From: JADJYF01 sp965278995 | Lineage (GTDB): Bacteria > Pseudomonadota > Gammaproteobacteria > Ga0077536 | NCBI GenBank assembly: GCA_965278995.1 | Contig: OZ257136.1 | Span: forward strand, 744,001-808,000 | DNA length: 64,000 bases | Direction: 5' to 3' | Shown: piece after piece, positions 26,073-34,605 of the stretch | Layout of the letters: every line of letters begins with the position of its first letter | How positions within the stretch are numbered: the stretch's first letter is position 1 | Position numbers and translations under genes: made by a program | Notes under the pieces: generated by a model | The model's database searches: none | What the model saw: only the letters and a program-made list of their open reading frames with translations | What the model was told of the DNA's origin: nothing

Positions 26073-26744
26073 CGGTGCTTCGAGTTTGCCCATGGCGTTC
26101 TTGAGATGTCTGCGCACAGTTTCCACCGAACGGGAGAGGATTACGGCCGTTTCCGGCGCGTTCTTGCCGGTCGCCGCCCAATGCAGGCACTCGCGTTCAC
26201 GCGGCGAAAGCTGCGGGCCGGGAGCTACCGGGTTGACATCGCGCATGTGACTCGAGACCCACTGCTGAAAGCCGTGTGCTAGCAGCAGCAACGGCGCTGC
26301 ATTGCGCGGTGCGAGCTCCTGCCAGCAGTAGTCATCGCGATTCACCGAAGCGGTGACAAACGCGAAACGCAGGCCGGGCAGATGTATCGGTACGGTGACG
26401 GCGTCGAGAAAGCCGACGCCCCGGAGATATTCCATGCACTGGTGTTGTAACGGGCTCAACCAGGTGGCCTGCTTCACTTCGCGCCAGTCGAGCGGGACAT
26501 TCGAGCGATAGCAGGCACGCATGTAGGGATCGTGGCAGGAATATCGAGGCCACAGTCGGTTCCAACCGCGTGGAAGATTCCGTTCCGCGATACCCGGTAC
26601 GGCCCAGGCGCCGTCGAACGTGCGCGCTATCGGCAGGTAGCCGTAATCGACGGCGTCGAAGCCGAGTGCAGTGACATGATCTGCCAACACGTCCATCGCA
26701 CCATCGAAACTGCCGACCGAGTCGAAAATATGCGAGACATTCAT
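26007..26744 (-). CDS. LuxR-type regulator with autoinducer-binding domain (LuxR solo)
   Basis: 245 aa. The N-terminal 165 residues look like an autoinducer-binding domain: W...W..Y followed by HDPY, then PLDW and the GVGFLDAVTVPIHLPG strand, matching the conserved Trp/Tyr/Asp-Pro/Trp/Gly positions of acyl-homoserine-lactone receptors. The C-terminal HTH (LSPRERECLHWAATGKNAPE to SVETVRRHLKNAMGKL) is of LuxR/FixJ type. No luxI-type synthase is in the window, so it may respond to foreign or non-AHL ligands. The terminal 20 codons are repeated downstream in the 95-bp array. Confidence 0.88.
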   Translation of the reverse strand: MNVSHIFDSVGSFDGAMDVLADHVTALGFDAVDYGYLPIARTFDGAWAVPGIAERNLPRGWNRLWPRYSCHDPYMRACYRSNVPLDWREVKQATWLSPLQHQCMEYLRGVGFLDAVTVPIHLPGLRFAFVTASVNRDDYCWQELAPRNAAPLLLLAHGFQQWVSSHMRDVNPVAPGPQLSPRERECLHWAATGKNAPETAVILSRSVETVRRHLKNAMGKLEAPTLAGAVARAGACGLIELPLTA

Positions 26745-26793
26745 CGAGCCATTTAAGCGCGACCGGCAATTTCAGGCAACAGCCGTGTAGACT

Positions 26794-27243
26794 TCAAACC
26801 GCGAGCGGACGCGACATCACCAGGAATTCGTCTTCATAACCGAGTTCTCGATAGAAATCGACGGCGTCGAAATTCCCGGCCAGTACTTTCAAAGCGATGC
26901 GCGATGCACCAGCGGCGCGAGCGTACGTTTCGGCGGCCTCGGTCAACGCACGGCCAAGCCCGCTGCGGCGATGTGCCGGATGGATATAGAGATCGGACAA
27001 AAACGCGCAAGCGCCGGAACTGCTCTCGATGGTCAGCGGTTGTCCGACCAGGACCTGTCCGACCAGCGAGTGCGCGTCGGTTGCAACGAACAGACCAGCA
27101 CCGGCCTCAGCCTGGGCTGTCAGCAGATAGGTGACATAACTCACCGGGTCAACGATTCGCGCCTGCGCCGCGCTCTGTTCGCGTTGCAGCGTGGCGAGGA
27201 TTTCGAGCGCAGCGGCGTCGCTGCTGCGGGCAGGACGTATCAC
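26794..27243 (-). CDS. GNAT family N-acetyltransferase
   Basis: 149 aa from the GTG at 27243. VIRPARSSDAAALEIL is the usual GNAT start, followed by acetyl-CoA-binding motif A in LSDLYIHPAHRRSGLGRAL (R/Q-x-x-G-x-G/A) and ALKVLAGNFDAVDFYRELGYED as motif B. A longer frame with GTG 27309 would add 22 Arg/Pro-rich residues without homology. No ribosome site is clear for either. Substrate unknown. Confidence 0.82.
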   Translation of the reverse strand: MIRPARSSDAAALEILATLQREQSAAQARIVDPVSYVTYLLTAQAEAGAGLFVATDAHSLVGQVLVGQPLTIESSSGACAFLSDLYIHPAHRRSGLGRALTEAAETYARAAGASRIALKVLAGNFDAVDFYRELGYEDEFLVMSRPLAV

Positions 27244-27325
27244 TGATAGATAGCCAGGAATGCGGGCGAAGAGTGCGACAGGTGGACGGCGGCAACGCCG
27301 ACCGCCCACCTGTTGCCAGCTGCGA

Positions 27326-27565
27326 TCAGCTTTTCAAATGGCTGCCATCGCACATCGGCGGTTTCGTCGTGGCCTTGCAACCGCAGAAATACACTTTCTT
27401 CGAATCGATGGCGTCATATTTGAGCGGCGTCAGGTCGGTGCCTGCGTGTGAACCGTCGCAAAACGGCTGTTTGGCACTTCTGCCACACGCGCACCAGTAG
27501 TAACTCTTGCCGGCAATGACATCAATGCCGAAAGGCGTATCGGCCGCCCGTACAGGGTCGCTCAT
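27326..27565 (-). CDS. CDGSH iron-sulfur domain protein (two motifs)
   Basis: 79 aa. Two tandem CDGSH-type cluster sites: CACGRSAKQPFCDGSH and CGCKATTKPPMCDGSH, each C-x-C-x(n)-C-x2-(S/T)-x-H for a labile 2Fe-2S cluster held by three Cys and one His. This is the small bacterial mitoNEET-like class 6/7 with duplicated motif, implicated in redox or iron handling. GAGGG precedes the ATG. No membrane anchor. Confidence 0.93.
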   Translation of the reverse strand: MSDPVRAADTPFGIDVIAGKSYYWCACGRSAKQPFCDGSHAGTDLTPLKYDAIDSKKVYFCGCKATTKPPMCDGSHLKS

Positions 27566-27622
27566 GATGGTATCCCTCTGTTGATTCAGATTCCGCAGTG
27601 CAATCGACCGATGTAGCCCTGC

Positions 27623-28201
27623 TTATTTGCGGATGCCTTCGACGCCGAGTTCGAGTTCAACGGTGGTGGAGGCCGGTCCAAGTTCATAGTCGAGGCCGAA
27701 GTCGGCCCGCGTCATGACATAAGTGCCAGAGAAACCGGCGCGATAGCCGCCCCAGGGATCGGCGCCCTCGCCGACTTTCTTGATCGGGATGTCGATAGCC
27801 TTGTCGACGCCATGAAAACTGAGCACGCCGCTCAATACACCTTCGTTGGCAGTGCCTTTGTAAGCCGTGCTCTTGAACGTTGCCTTGGCGAATTTTTCGA
27901 CATCGAGAAACTCCGCGCTGCGCAGATGCTTATCCCGTTCGGCATGATTGGAGTCGATGCTGGTCGTATCGATGGCCAACTCGATGCTGCTGGCTTCCGG
28001 CGTAGCAGCGTCGTATTTGAAGCCGCCGGAAATACCGTTGAAACGACCATACAGCCAGCTGTAGCCGAGATGCTGGATGCGGAATTCGACAAAGGAATGG
28101 GTCGGGTCGACGGTGAATTCGGCGGCACCGGCCGACGCCGACAGACCGAGCGCGAGACCCAGCGCCGAGGCGGCGAGTGTCGTTTTCAGCAAAGATTGCA
28201 T
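27623..28201 (-). CDS. YceI family periplasmic lipid-binding protein
   Basis: 192 aa. A Sec signal peptide (MQSLLKTTLAASALGLAL...ASAGAA) precedes AEFTVDPTHSFVEFRIQHLG, the standard YceI start. The lipocalin-like barrel continues with VLSGVLSFHGV and ends GVEGIRK. Family members bind isoprenoid-type lipids in the periplasm; the physiological role is unsettled. ATG 28201 is best spaced (7 nt) from AAGGAG; ATG 28204 is adjacent. Confidence 0.92.
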   Translation of the reverse strand: MQSLLKTTLAASALGLALGLSASAGAAEFTVDPTHSFVEFRIQHLGYSWLYGRFNGISGGFKYDAATPEASSIELAIDTTSIDSNHAERDKHLRSAEFLDVEKFAKATFKSTAYKGTANEGVLSGVLSFHGVDKAIDIPIKKVGEGADPWGGYRAGFSGTYVMTRADFGLDYELGPASTTVELELGVEGIRK

Positions 28202-28239
28202 CATAAATCTCCTTGGGTTTAGCGGGCGCCTGCCCGGCG

Positions 28240-29040
28240 TTAATGGTTCGTTGTGGTTGACTGGAACAAATAGTTGTCCATGCCGATCACACCGTAAGTG
28301 ATGCTGTGATGTGCGCGTACTCCGCTCCAAGCGATACCCGCAGCGCCGAGCGCGACATAGAACGGCAGCCAGTGTTCAGGGCTCGGATGCGCGCGTACTG
28401 CGTGTGGTGCTCTCGCGGCCCAGTCAAGCAGCGCGTCGAGATTGCCTTCGCCGACCTGCGTTGCCACCCAGTCTGGAAACGCGGTGACATAGGTGGGCAG
28501 GTCGACGTCCGGTCCCGGGCGGTGGCGGAAGCGAACGTCACCGAGATTGTGCGTGATACTGCCCGAACCGACAATCAGCACGCCGTCATCGCGCAATGGC
28601 GCCAGCGCGCAGCCGAGTTCCCAGTGATATCGCGCCGATTGGCGCGGGCACACCGACAGCTGCGTCAGCGGTATGTCAGCCTGCGGATAGAGCAGGCTGA
28701 GCGGAACCCACACGCCGTGATCGAGGCCACGTTTGCTGTCCGCCGTGACGCCGAAGCCGGCGTTACGGACGAGCGTGGCGAGCGTTTCAGCCAGCGCTAA
28801 CGCGCCGGGCGCCGGGTAGCGCTGTTCGTAGAGCGCCGGCTCGAAACCGTTGAAATCATGCACCGTAGCCGGCTGCAGCGTGGTCAGCACGCGCGGTTCT
28901 GGCGTTTCCCAATGCGCCGAAATGGCAAGGATGGCGCGCGGACGCGGCAGAGAGCGACCGAGATCGCGCAGAAACGTACGGGCCGGGCAATCATCGAACA
29001 CGAGTGTCGGCGCGCCGTGCGAGACAAACAAGGATGGCAT
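28240..29040 (-). CDS. DODA-type extradiol ring-cleavage dioxygenase (LigB superfamily)
   Basis: 266 aa. LFVSHGAPTLVFDD at the N terminus, ISAHWETPEPRV, RGLDHGVWVPLSLLYP, GSGSITHNL and EHWLPFYVALGAAG are all signature blocks of the YgiD/4,5-DOPA-dioxygenase family, with His residues for a single divalent metal. It opens catechol-type rings by extradiol cleavage in plants; bacterial homologues have broad phenolic substrates. ATG 29040 is used; GTG 29046 is possible. Divergent from a LysR regulator. Confidence 0.92.
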   Translation of the reverse strand: MPSLFVSHGAPTLVFDDCPARTFLRDLGRSLPRPRAILAISAHWETPEPRVLTTLQPATVHDFNGFEPALYEQRYPAPGALALAETLATLVRNAGFGVTADSKRGLDHGVWVPLSLLYPQADIPLTQLSVCPRQSARYHWELGCALAPLRDDGVLIVGSGSITHNLGDVRFRHRPGPDVDLPTYVTAFPDWVATQVGEGNLDALLDWAARAPHAVRAHPSPEHWLPFYVALGAAGIAWSGVRAHHSITYGVIGMDNYLFQSTTTNH

Positions 29041-29159
29041 GGTCACGGGTCGAGCAGCGCCTCAATAAACCACCAAGCGGCGCAGATAGTATTCAGAGTA
29101 AACATAAAATGGACAATACGGCAGAATACGAATTCATTGTTTCGCTAAAGAGGACAGTG
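29041..29159. promoter_or_regulatory. divergent promoter region dioxygenase/LysR
   Basis: 119-bp AT-richer spacer between the leftward dioxygenase and the rightward LysR gene. It has a GTATTC and GAATAC pair about 38 bp apart that could contribute to a LysR T-n11-A-type operator. No promoter hexamers are clear enough to name. The arrangement is the usual self-regulated LysR layout. Confidence 0.4.
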
Positions 29160-30053
29160 ATGGACACGCTTTCTGCCATGCGCAGCTTCCTGCGGATTGC
29201 CGACAGCGGCAGCGTATCGGGGGCCGCACGCCTTCTCGGTCGCTCCAAAGCCGCCATCAGCAAGCAGCTCGCCGAGCTCGAAGCCCATCTCGGCGTGCAG
29301 CTGCTGTTGCGCACGACCCGCCAGGTGCGTCTGACTGACCTCGGCCGGGCCTATTACGATCGCTGCCAGCAGGTGCTGGCCGATATTGACGCGCTGGAGA
29401 GTCTGGTTCAGCAGAACAGCGCGGCGCCGCGCGGTGTGTTGCGGGTGGCCGGCCCACAGACCTTCGCTGAATTGCAGCTGACGGCCGTGATCCATGCGTT
29501 TGTTCTCGCGCACCCCGGGCTCAGCCTGCATCTGACGCTGACCGACAGTTATGTCGACTTGATCGATGGCGATATCGATGTCGCCATCCGCGTCGGTCAG
29601 CTGAACGATTCGAGCCTGGTTGCGCGCCGGCTCGCCGGCACGACCATTCTGGCCTGCGCTGCACCGGCTTATCTGGCGCAGCGCGGCGTGCCGTTGACGC
29701 CCGATGCGTTGAGCGGGCATGCGCTGGTCGTCGACAGCAATTTCCGCTCACCGGCGAGCTGGCGATTTCAGCGCGGTGAGCAGAGCTGGACGATACGCGC
29801 GCAGGGCCATTTGCACGTCAACAGCGCGGTCATGGTGCGTGATCTGCTGCTGGCGGGGAGCGGAATCGGCCTGTGCCCGGAGTTTGTCGTGCGCGAGGCG
29901 CTGGCGCGCGGCGAGCTGGTCGAAGTGCTGGCCGATTTTCGCGCTTACGAGCTGGGCGTCTATGCCGTTTACCCGCAGCGCCGGCATCTGGCCGAGCGCG
30001 TGCGGTTATTCGTCGATTTCCTCGCCGACAGCTTTGCTCGCAGCGGCCGTTGA
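29160..30053 (+). CDS. LysR family transcriptional regulator
   Basis: 297 aa. N-terminal winged HTH (MRSFLRIADSGSVSGAARLL, then RSKAAISKQLAELEAHLGVQL, LLRTTRQVRLTDLG) and a C-terminal LysR substrate-binding domain. The HTH and effector domain are of the CrgA/DhmR subtype with FHVN-like HLHVNSAVMVRDLLLAGSGIGL. GAGGA precedes ATG 29160. It most likely controls the divergent DODA dioxygenase and perhaps the YceI and CDGSH genes behind it. Confidence 0.92.
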   Translation: MDTLSAMRSFLRIADSGSVSGAARLLGRSKAAISKQLAELEAHLGVQLLLRTTRQVRLTDLGRAYYDRCQQVLADIDALESLVQQNSAAPRGVLRVAGPQTFAELQLTAVIHAFVLAHPGLSLHLTLTDSYVDLIDGDIDVAIRVGQLNDSSLVARRLAGTTILACAAPAYLAQRGVPLTPDALSGHALVVDSNFRSPASWRFQRGEQSWTIRAQGHLHVNSAVMVRDLLLAGSGIGLCPEFVVREALARGELVEVLADFRAYELGVYAVYPQRRHLAERVRLFVDFLADSFARSGR

Positions 30054-30101
30054 GCCGCACTCCTGCCAGGGGACCAAAGCGCCGGCGCAGCGGGCGAGCA
30101 T

Positions 30102-30560
30102 TCAGGCGGTGGGGACGAGCACCACGACTGGGATCTCGCGACTGCCGGCCTTGGCCTGGTAGTCGGCGAAAGGCGCATACATGGCGACCATCTGCGACCA
30201 GATGCGCGTGCGTTCCGCGCCGCTCGCGGTGCGGGCCCGAGCCTTGAAGACATCCGTTGCGACCTGCACGGTGACGGCATCCTGGGCCAGCAGGTTGTGA
30301 TACCAGCCGGGGTGCTTCGGGTCGCCGCCTTTGGAAGCAATGACCGCGTAGCCGCCATCGACCTTCCCGTACAGCAGCGGCATGACGCTGGGCTGCCCCG
30401 ATTTGCGCCCTTGCGTGGTCAGGAGCAGGGTTGGCAGCGGTCCGGGCCCCCCTGCGAAAGTCGAATCCCACAGGTGGCCAGCTGCACCGTCCTGCAGATA
30501 TTTCTCGCGGTGCTTGGCTATCCAGCCGGACGTGCTGGCTTCGATTATCGGGTCACTCAT
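30102..30560 (-). CDS. deazaflavin-dependent nitroreductase-like protein
   Basis: 152 aa, split beta-barrel flavin-binding fold. TLLLTTQGRKSGQPSVMPLLYG, KGGDPKHPGWYHNLLA and the AVTVQV strand are diagnostic of the PF04075 family (Ddn, Rv3547-like), best known from actinobacteria where they use F420H2. In proteobacteria the cofactor is uncertain; FMN or F420 are possible. ATG 30560 with GGGAG upstream was chosen; a longer frame lacks homology. Confidence 0.9.
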   Translation of the reverse strand: MSDPIIEASTSGWIAKHREKYLQDGAAGHLWDSTFAGGPGPLPTLLLTTQGRKSGQPSVMPLLYGKVDGGYAVIASKGGDPKHPGWYHNLLAQDAVTVQVATDVFKARARTASGAERTRIWSQMVAMYAPFADYQAKAGSREIPVVVLVPTA

Positions 30561-30701
30561 GCGCGGCTCCCAGGTAAGGTAGCAGTAAGGCGCGCATTGT
30601 CGCACACCCTACCGGCAGCAGACTGGGCGAAGGACTCGACGTGATTCGTCATCGATGTGATGATGGGCTCTCCAGAGCAACCCTCGCGATGCCGATGAGC
30701 C

Positions 30702-31472
30702 ATGCACGCTTTGCCGCTGGAGGCTGAGTTCAGACAATTCGCCGACGAGCCGGGCTCGGTGGTCGATGGCGCGCTGCTCGTTGCGCGTGTCATTCATCCG
30801 CAGAGTGACGGGGCGTGGTGCCGGGCTGAATTGCGGCGTCTGGCCGACGGTGTCGCCATACCTGCCAGTGCACGCGGCCTGGTCGACACCTTGCGTGCGC
30901 TGGGATTCGCCGGTGCGGAAAACTACTACGACGCCGACAACAGCTCGCTCGAACATGTCTTGAAGGCACGTCGCGGAATCCCGATCTCCCTGGCCGTGGT
31001 CGTTCTCGGCGTTGCTGAGCAGCTTGAGCTGCCCGCCGCCGGGATCAACTTTCCGCGCCATTTTCTCGTTCAGCTCGACCGCCAGCTGGTTGACCCGTTC
31101 AGCATGAGCGTCACGGATAGCGCGACCTGCCGAAGCTGGCTCCGCCAGCAGGGTTTGCCGGACGCTGAGCCGTTCAGGCCGGCAGATTCGCTGGATATGG
31201 TCCTGCGCATGCTGAACAACCTGCGTGGACTCGCGCAAGGTCGCGGCGATCATGTCGGCGCGCTGGAGTTGTCAGACTATCAGCTCGCCATCGCGCGTGA
31301 CGCCTTCCCGATACATATCGAACGCGTCGATCTATGGCGCGCCGTGGGCGCGGTCGACATGGCCCGCCACGATCTCGCGCAGGCCATTTCGCTCGCACCG
31401 ACTGCGGCGGTCAAAACCGAACTCGAAAATCGACTGCGCGAGCTGGGGCAGTCCCGCGTCACGTTGCATTGA
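30702..31472 (+). CDS. SirB1-type transglutaminase-like/TPR protein
   Basis: 256 aa. ENYYDADNSSLEHVLKARRGIPISLAVVV and GINFPRHFLVQL are the SirB1 core (transglutaminase-like fold). The catalytic cysteine position in the family is substituted (ISLAVV), so it is likely non-catalytic. The last 80 residues form a TPR-like helical repeat. The function of the family is not established. Cytoplasmic. Confidence 0.85.
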   Translation: MHALPLEAEFRQFADEPGSVVDGALLVARVIHPQSDGAWCRAELRRLADGVAIPASARGLVDTLRALGFAGAENYYDADNSSLEHVLKARRGIPISLAVVVLGVAEQLELPAAGINFPRHFLVQLDRQLVDPFSMSVTDSATCRSWLRQQGLPDAEPFRPADSLDMVLRMLNNLRGLAQGRGDHVGALELSDYQLAIARDAFPIHIERVDLWRAVGAVDMARHDLAQAISLAPTAAVKTELENRLRELGQSRVTLH

Positions 31473-31533
31473 GTCATGACGTACTGAGTCTGACCGCGCC
31501 GCCATCACGACTGCAGCCGTACGCCGTCAGAAT

Positions 31534-32346
31534 TCAAGCTGCCGGCTTGACGAACTTCAAGGTCATGCGATCGCTCTCGCCGATGGCTTCGTATTTCGCG
31601 CGATCCTTCTCGCCCATGGCGTAGTTGGGCGGTAATGACCACACCCCGCCTTCGTGGTCCCTGGTATCTTTGGGGTTGGCGTTGATCTCGCTTCGGGCAA
31701 CGAATTCGAAGCCGGCTGCGGCAGCCAGACGCAGCGCTTCACTCTCGGCGAGATAACCGGTTTTCGCTGCTTCCTTACCGACCATTTCAGCGCTTCCGCG
31801 ATGTGCGACGAGGCCGAGGGTACCACCCGGTTTCAGCACCTCGAACATCGCCTTGAACATGGCTTCGGCACGATCGTCGCGAACCCAGTTATGCAGATTG
31901 CGAAACGTCACGACCAGATCGGCACTGCCGGGCGGCGCCGCGACCGTGGTGACCGGTGGCATCAGAGCGGTGACAACGACTTTATCGTAGATGGCCGGTG
32001 TGGCCGCCAGCTTGTCGCGATACGCCTGAGCGCCTTTCTTGAAATACTCGACGCCTGTGCTGCCGTCGTAGTTCGCGCCGTAGTAGGTGCCCTGGTCGCG
32101 CAGGTAAGGCGCCAGAATCTCGGTATACCAGCCACCGTCGCCAGGCCAGACCTCGACCACCGTCATGTCCGGTCGTATGCCAAAGAACGTCAGCGTCTCG
32201 AGTGGATGACGCCAGCTGTTGCGCGCGATATTTTCTGGCGAGCGATGTGCGCCGGTGGCGGCCTGCTCGAGGCTGGTCGCGTCGGCCTGAATAAGAGGAC
32301 TCGTCAACAATAGTGCGGCGAGCAGGGCATGACGGTGCAGGAGCAT
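31534..32346 (-). CDS. secreted class I SAM-dependent methyltransferase-like protein
   Basis: 270 aa with an N-terminal signal peptide (MLLHRHALLAALLLTSPLIQA), so exported. The mature part carries a class I Rossmann methyltransferase: VVEVWPGDGGWYTEILAPYL is motif I, DLVVTFRNLHNW motif II, LKPGGTLGLVAH motif III. Exported putative methyltransferases with this sequence are widespread in proteobacteria and their role is unknown, since SAM is not expected in the periplasm. ATG 32346 has GAGG 7 nt upstream. Confidence 0.85.
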   Translation of the reverse strand: MLLHRHALLAALLLTSPLIQADATSLEQAATGAHRSPENIARNSWRHPLETLTFFGIRPDMTVVEVWPGDGGWYTEILAPYLRDQGTYYGANYDGSTGVEYFKKGAQAYRDKLAATPAIYDKVVVTALMPPVTTVAAPPGSADLVVTFRNLHNWVRDDRAEAMFKAMFEVLKPGGTLGLVAHRGSAEMVGKEAAKTGYLAESEALRLAAAAGFEFVARSEINANPKDTRDHEGGVWSLPPNYAMGEKDRAKYEAIGESDRMTLKFVKPAA

Positions 32347-32435
32347 GGTGAACCTCGGCTTCAGGGAAAGTGGCAGACAGTGACGCGCATTATAGTCGCA
32401 GGGTCGCGACCGACGCGCCTGGCGCGCCGGCGTTA

Positions 32436-33245
32436 TCACCAATTTGCCCACACCGGTACACATTCCGGCGGCAACGGCGACAGCCGGCCGAGCGCGGCCC
32501 ATGATTGTCCCGGCTGATGAAAATCCGAGCCGAGTGAAGCGGCCAGCCCGTGACGCGTAGCGAGTGCCGCCAGATCACGCGTGATGTCCGGCCGCTGCAG
32601 ACCGGAAATCACTTCGAGTGCACTGCCGCCAGCGTCGACAAATGCCGTTACCAGACGATCGAGTCGCGCACGCGTCAGCTTGTATTTGGCCGGATGGGCC
32701 AGGACGGCGATACCGCCAGCCTCGCGGATCGCGGCAACCAAATCCGGCATGCTGGCCCAGCCGTCGATGTAACCTCCATCACGACCGAGAAATTTGCGGA
32801 ATGCCTGATCGACGCTGCTGGCAGCACGGATCTCGACCAGCCAGGCCGCAAAGTGCGGTCGTCCGATGACCCCATCGCCGGCATGCCGCGCGGCACCGGC
32901 GTAAGCATCGGCATAGCCACGGTGTGCGAGCTTCTCGGCAATCCGCTGCGCACGCTGCTGGCGGGCCATCCGCTGGCCGAAGAGCGCATCGCGCATGGCA
33001 CGATGCTCGAGCGCAACCTTCAGCCCGAGCACGTGGATCCCGGTATGCGCATGAGCGGTGGAAAATTCCACGCCGGGTATCAACGTCAGCTCGGCCGGCA
33101 CCGTCAGGTTGCGATAGGCATCGGCGGCATCGTGATCGGTAATCGACAACAGCGTGACACCAGCCGCCGACGCTGCGTCAATCAACGCTTGTGGCGAGAG
33201 CGTACCGTCCGAAGCGGTCGTATGCGTGTGCAGGTCAACAATCAT
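32436..33245 (-). CDS. PHP domain phosphoesterase (RNase AM/TrpH-YciV family)
   Basis: 269 aa. VDLHTHTTASDGTLSP, SITDHDA, IPGVEFST and GSDFHQPGQ are the metal-binding blocks of the PHP domain. The length and IGRPHFAAWLVE agree with YciV/TrpH-type 5'-nucleotidase/exoribonuclease (Rnm), which matures 5' ends of rRNA in E. coli. ATG 33245 gives the normal start IVDLHTHTT; an open frame continues upstream without homology. Confidence 0.9.
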   Translation of the reverse strand: MIVDLHTHTTASDGTLSPQALIDAASAAGVTLLSITDHDAADAYRNLTVPAELTLIPGVEFSTAHAHTGIHVLGLKVALEHRAMRDALFGQRMARQQRAQRIAEKLAHRGYADAYAGAARHAGDGVIGRPHFAAWLVEIRAASSVDQAFRKFLGRDGGYIDGWASMPDLVAAIREAGGIAVLAHPAKYKLTRARLDRLVTAFVDAGGSALEVISGLQRPDITRDLAALATRHGLAASLGSDFHQPGQSWAALGRLSPLPPECVPVWANW

Positions 33246-33418
33246 GCGGCATTGTTTCGGAATAGTGCGGCGCACGCCAGTGCAGAAATTGCGTGCCATG
33301 CGCTCCTGGCAGCATTACCGCTTTCGGCTGTCCGTTAGGCGCGGCCGTCCCGGCTTGCTATTCTGGAGTCAGGTTCGACCTGGTGCATCGGCACGACAAC
33401 TCGCGGAGTCAGTGAATA

Positions 33419-34459
33419 ATGGGTTGGTCATCCACGCTCTCGCAATCGACGCCCTACCCATATGCTGTCGATGAGCTGTTGGAGGCTGCCAACGCCACGT
33501 TCGTTCGCGTGCGACATACACGCGAATCGAATGTTGCCGAGCCGATAGTTGCGACAGCCAGCCGCGAGAGCGTCGCCTACATCGAAGCTTTCTGGACCCA
33601 TGTCAGCGCGGCGATCGCTGGTGATCCACGCGCGCTCGGTTCGCAGGTGCAGATAGTACGAGGAGGCGAAAGACACCTGATCACGATTGACGGTATGCGA
33701 GGAGCGATGCTCGCGGCTGATGGTGGAGGAAGTCCGGCATCGCGGATCAAAGCAGCAGCGCTCGCGCCGCTGGTCGTGATGAGTCAAATTCTCGAACAAT
33801 CGACTTCGGCCTGGGCCGGCGAATTGCAGAGCGGTCGGTGTCCGCTTGCATTCGACGTCGATGCCGCACGTTATGTCTCGCTGCGTGCACTGCTGCCGCG
33901 ACGCGACGCAGCTTCAGGTTCAGTCGGCGGCAATGCGCCAACCCTGGTGATGGGTGGCACCGCAACGGCACTCGCGATGTGCTGGAACCTCTTGCTGCAG
34001 CTGCCGCGTGCTTACGGCGAACTCGACGATGGTCGATTGCCGGATCGAGCGACGATGGAGACGCTGTGGGAATTCACCCGCGAACTCATCTTTCGCATCG
34101 GTGGCGGCAGTCTGGCGGCGTTCGTCGCGCTGGCCAGCGCCTGTACCTCGAATCCCGCCGCGATGTTCTGGGATGGCGCCGACGATCTCGGTCTGGCCAG
34201 ACGCGGTGAACGTTATGCGTGGATGATGAACGCGCGTGCGGAAGAACGCTTCCGTGCGCTGCTGGCGAACGTCAATGACGCCCAGCAGGGTGAGTATGTC
34301 GGCTGTGCCGCGCTCTACGCGCGGACACAACCATTACCGCTGTCGCCAGACTACGCCGATGCCATCGACCCATCGCGCACGCCAATCGTGTTCAACGAAA
34401 TTCTGCGCTGGATAACCGCTGTTGCGCGCGCCGAATATTTTCCGCAGTTCGATGATTAG
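33419..34459 (+). CDS. hypothetical protein, 346 aa
   Basis: I do not recognise the family. It is a soluble-looking protein: no signal peptide and only a moderately hydrophobic stretch around 180-200 (LVMGGTATALAMCWNLLLQL). A Trp pair and several Arg/Tyr-rich segments (FRALLANVNDAQQGEYVG) suggest a folded globular protein. GC and codon use match the neighbours, and no strong competing frame exists. GGAG lies 12 nt before ATG 33419, rather far. It is divergent from the PHP gene. Confidence 0.6.
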   Translation: MGWSSTLSQSTPYPYAVDELLEAANATFVRVRHTRESNVAEPIVATASRESVAYIEAFWTHVSAAIAGDPRALGSQVQIVRGGERHLITIDGMRGAMLAADGGGSPASRIKAAALAPLVVMSQILEQSTSAWAGELQSGRCPLAFDVDAARYVSLRALLPRRDAASGSVGGNAPTLVMGGTATALAMCWNLLLQLPRAYGELDDGRLPDRATMETLWEFTRELIFRIGGGSLAAFVALASACTSNPAAMFWDGADDLGLARRGERYAWMMNARAEERFRALLANVNDAQQGEYVGCAALYARTQPLPLSPDYADAIDPSRTPIVFNEILRWITAVARAEYFPQFDD

Positions 34460-34482
34460 CACGCACAAGTGCCGGGGGTCCG

Positions 34483-34544
34483 GCGGTGACGGACCTTCAC
34501 TCCGTCACTGAGTGGTACGCTCCTCCGTGAAGGTCCGCCACCGC
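34483..34544. repeat. inverted-pair element A1 (hairpin, conserved 26-nt core)
   Basis: An 18-bp stem (arms 34483-34500 and 34527-34544, one mismatch) encloses a 26-nt core, 34501-34526. The core is the exact reverse complement of the core of element A2 at 34626-34651, while the stems share no similarity. It lies between the hypothetical gene and the epoxide hydrolase, which are convergent. Not a simple terminator: there is no T-run and the loop is conserved. Confidence 0.95.
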
Positions 34545-34605
34545 CTTTGCGCCGTGCCAGATGTGCCGCAGTTTCGTCGCCGGGATCTTCCTGCTGCGCC
34601 TGACT

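Noticed and set aside
25912..26190. Small leftward frame joining a repeat unit to the LuxR tail
   Set aside because: It is a by-product of the repeat in another frame: Arg/Gly-rich upstream part, no ribosome site.
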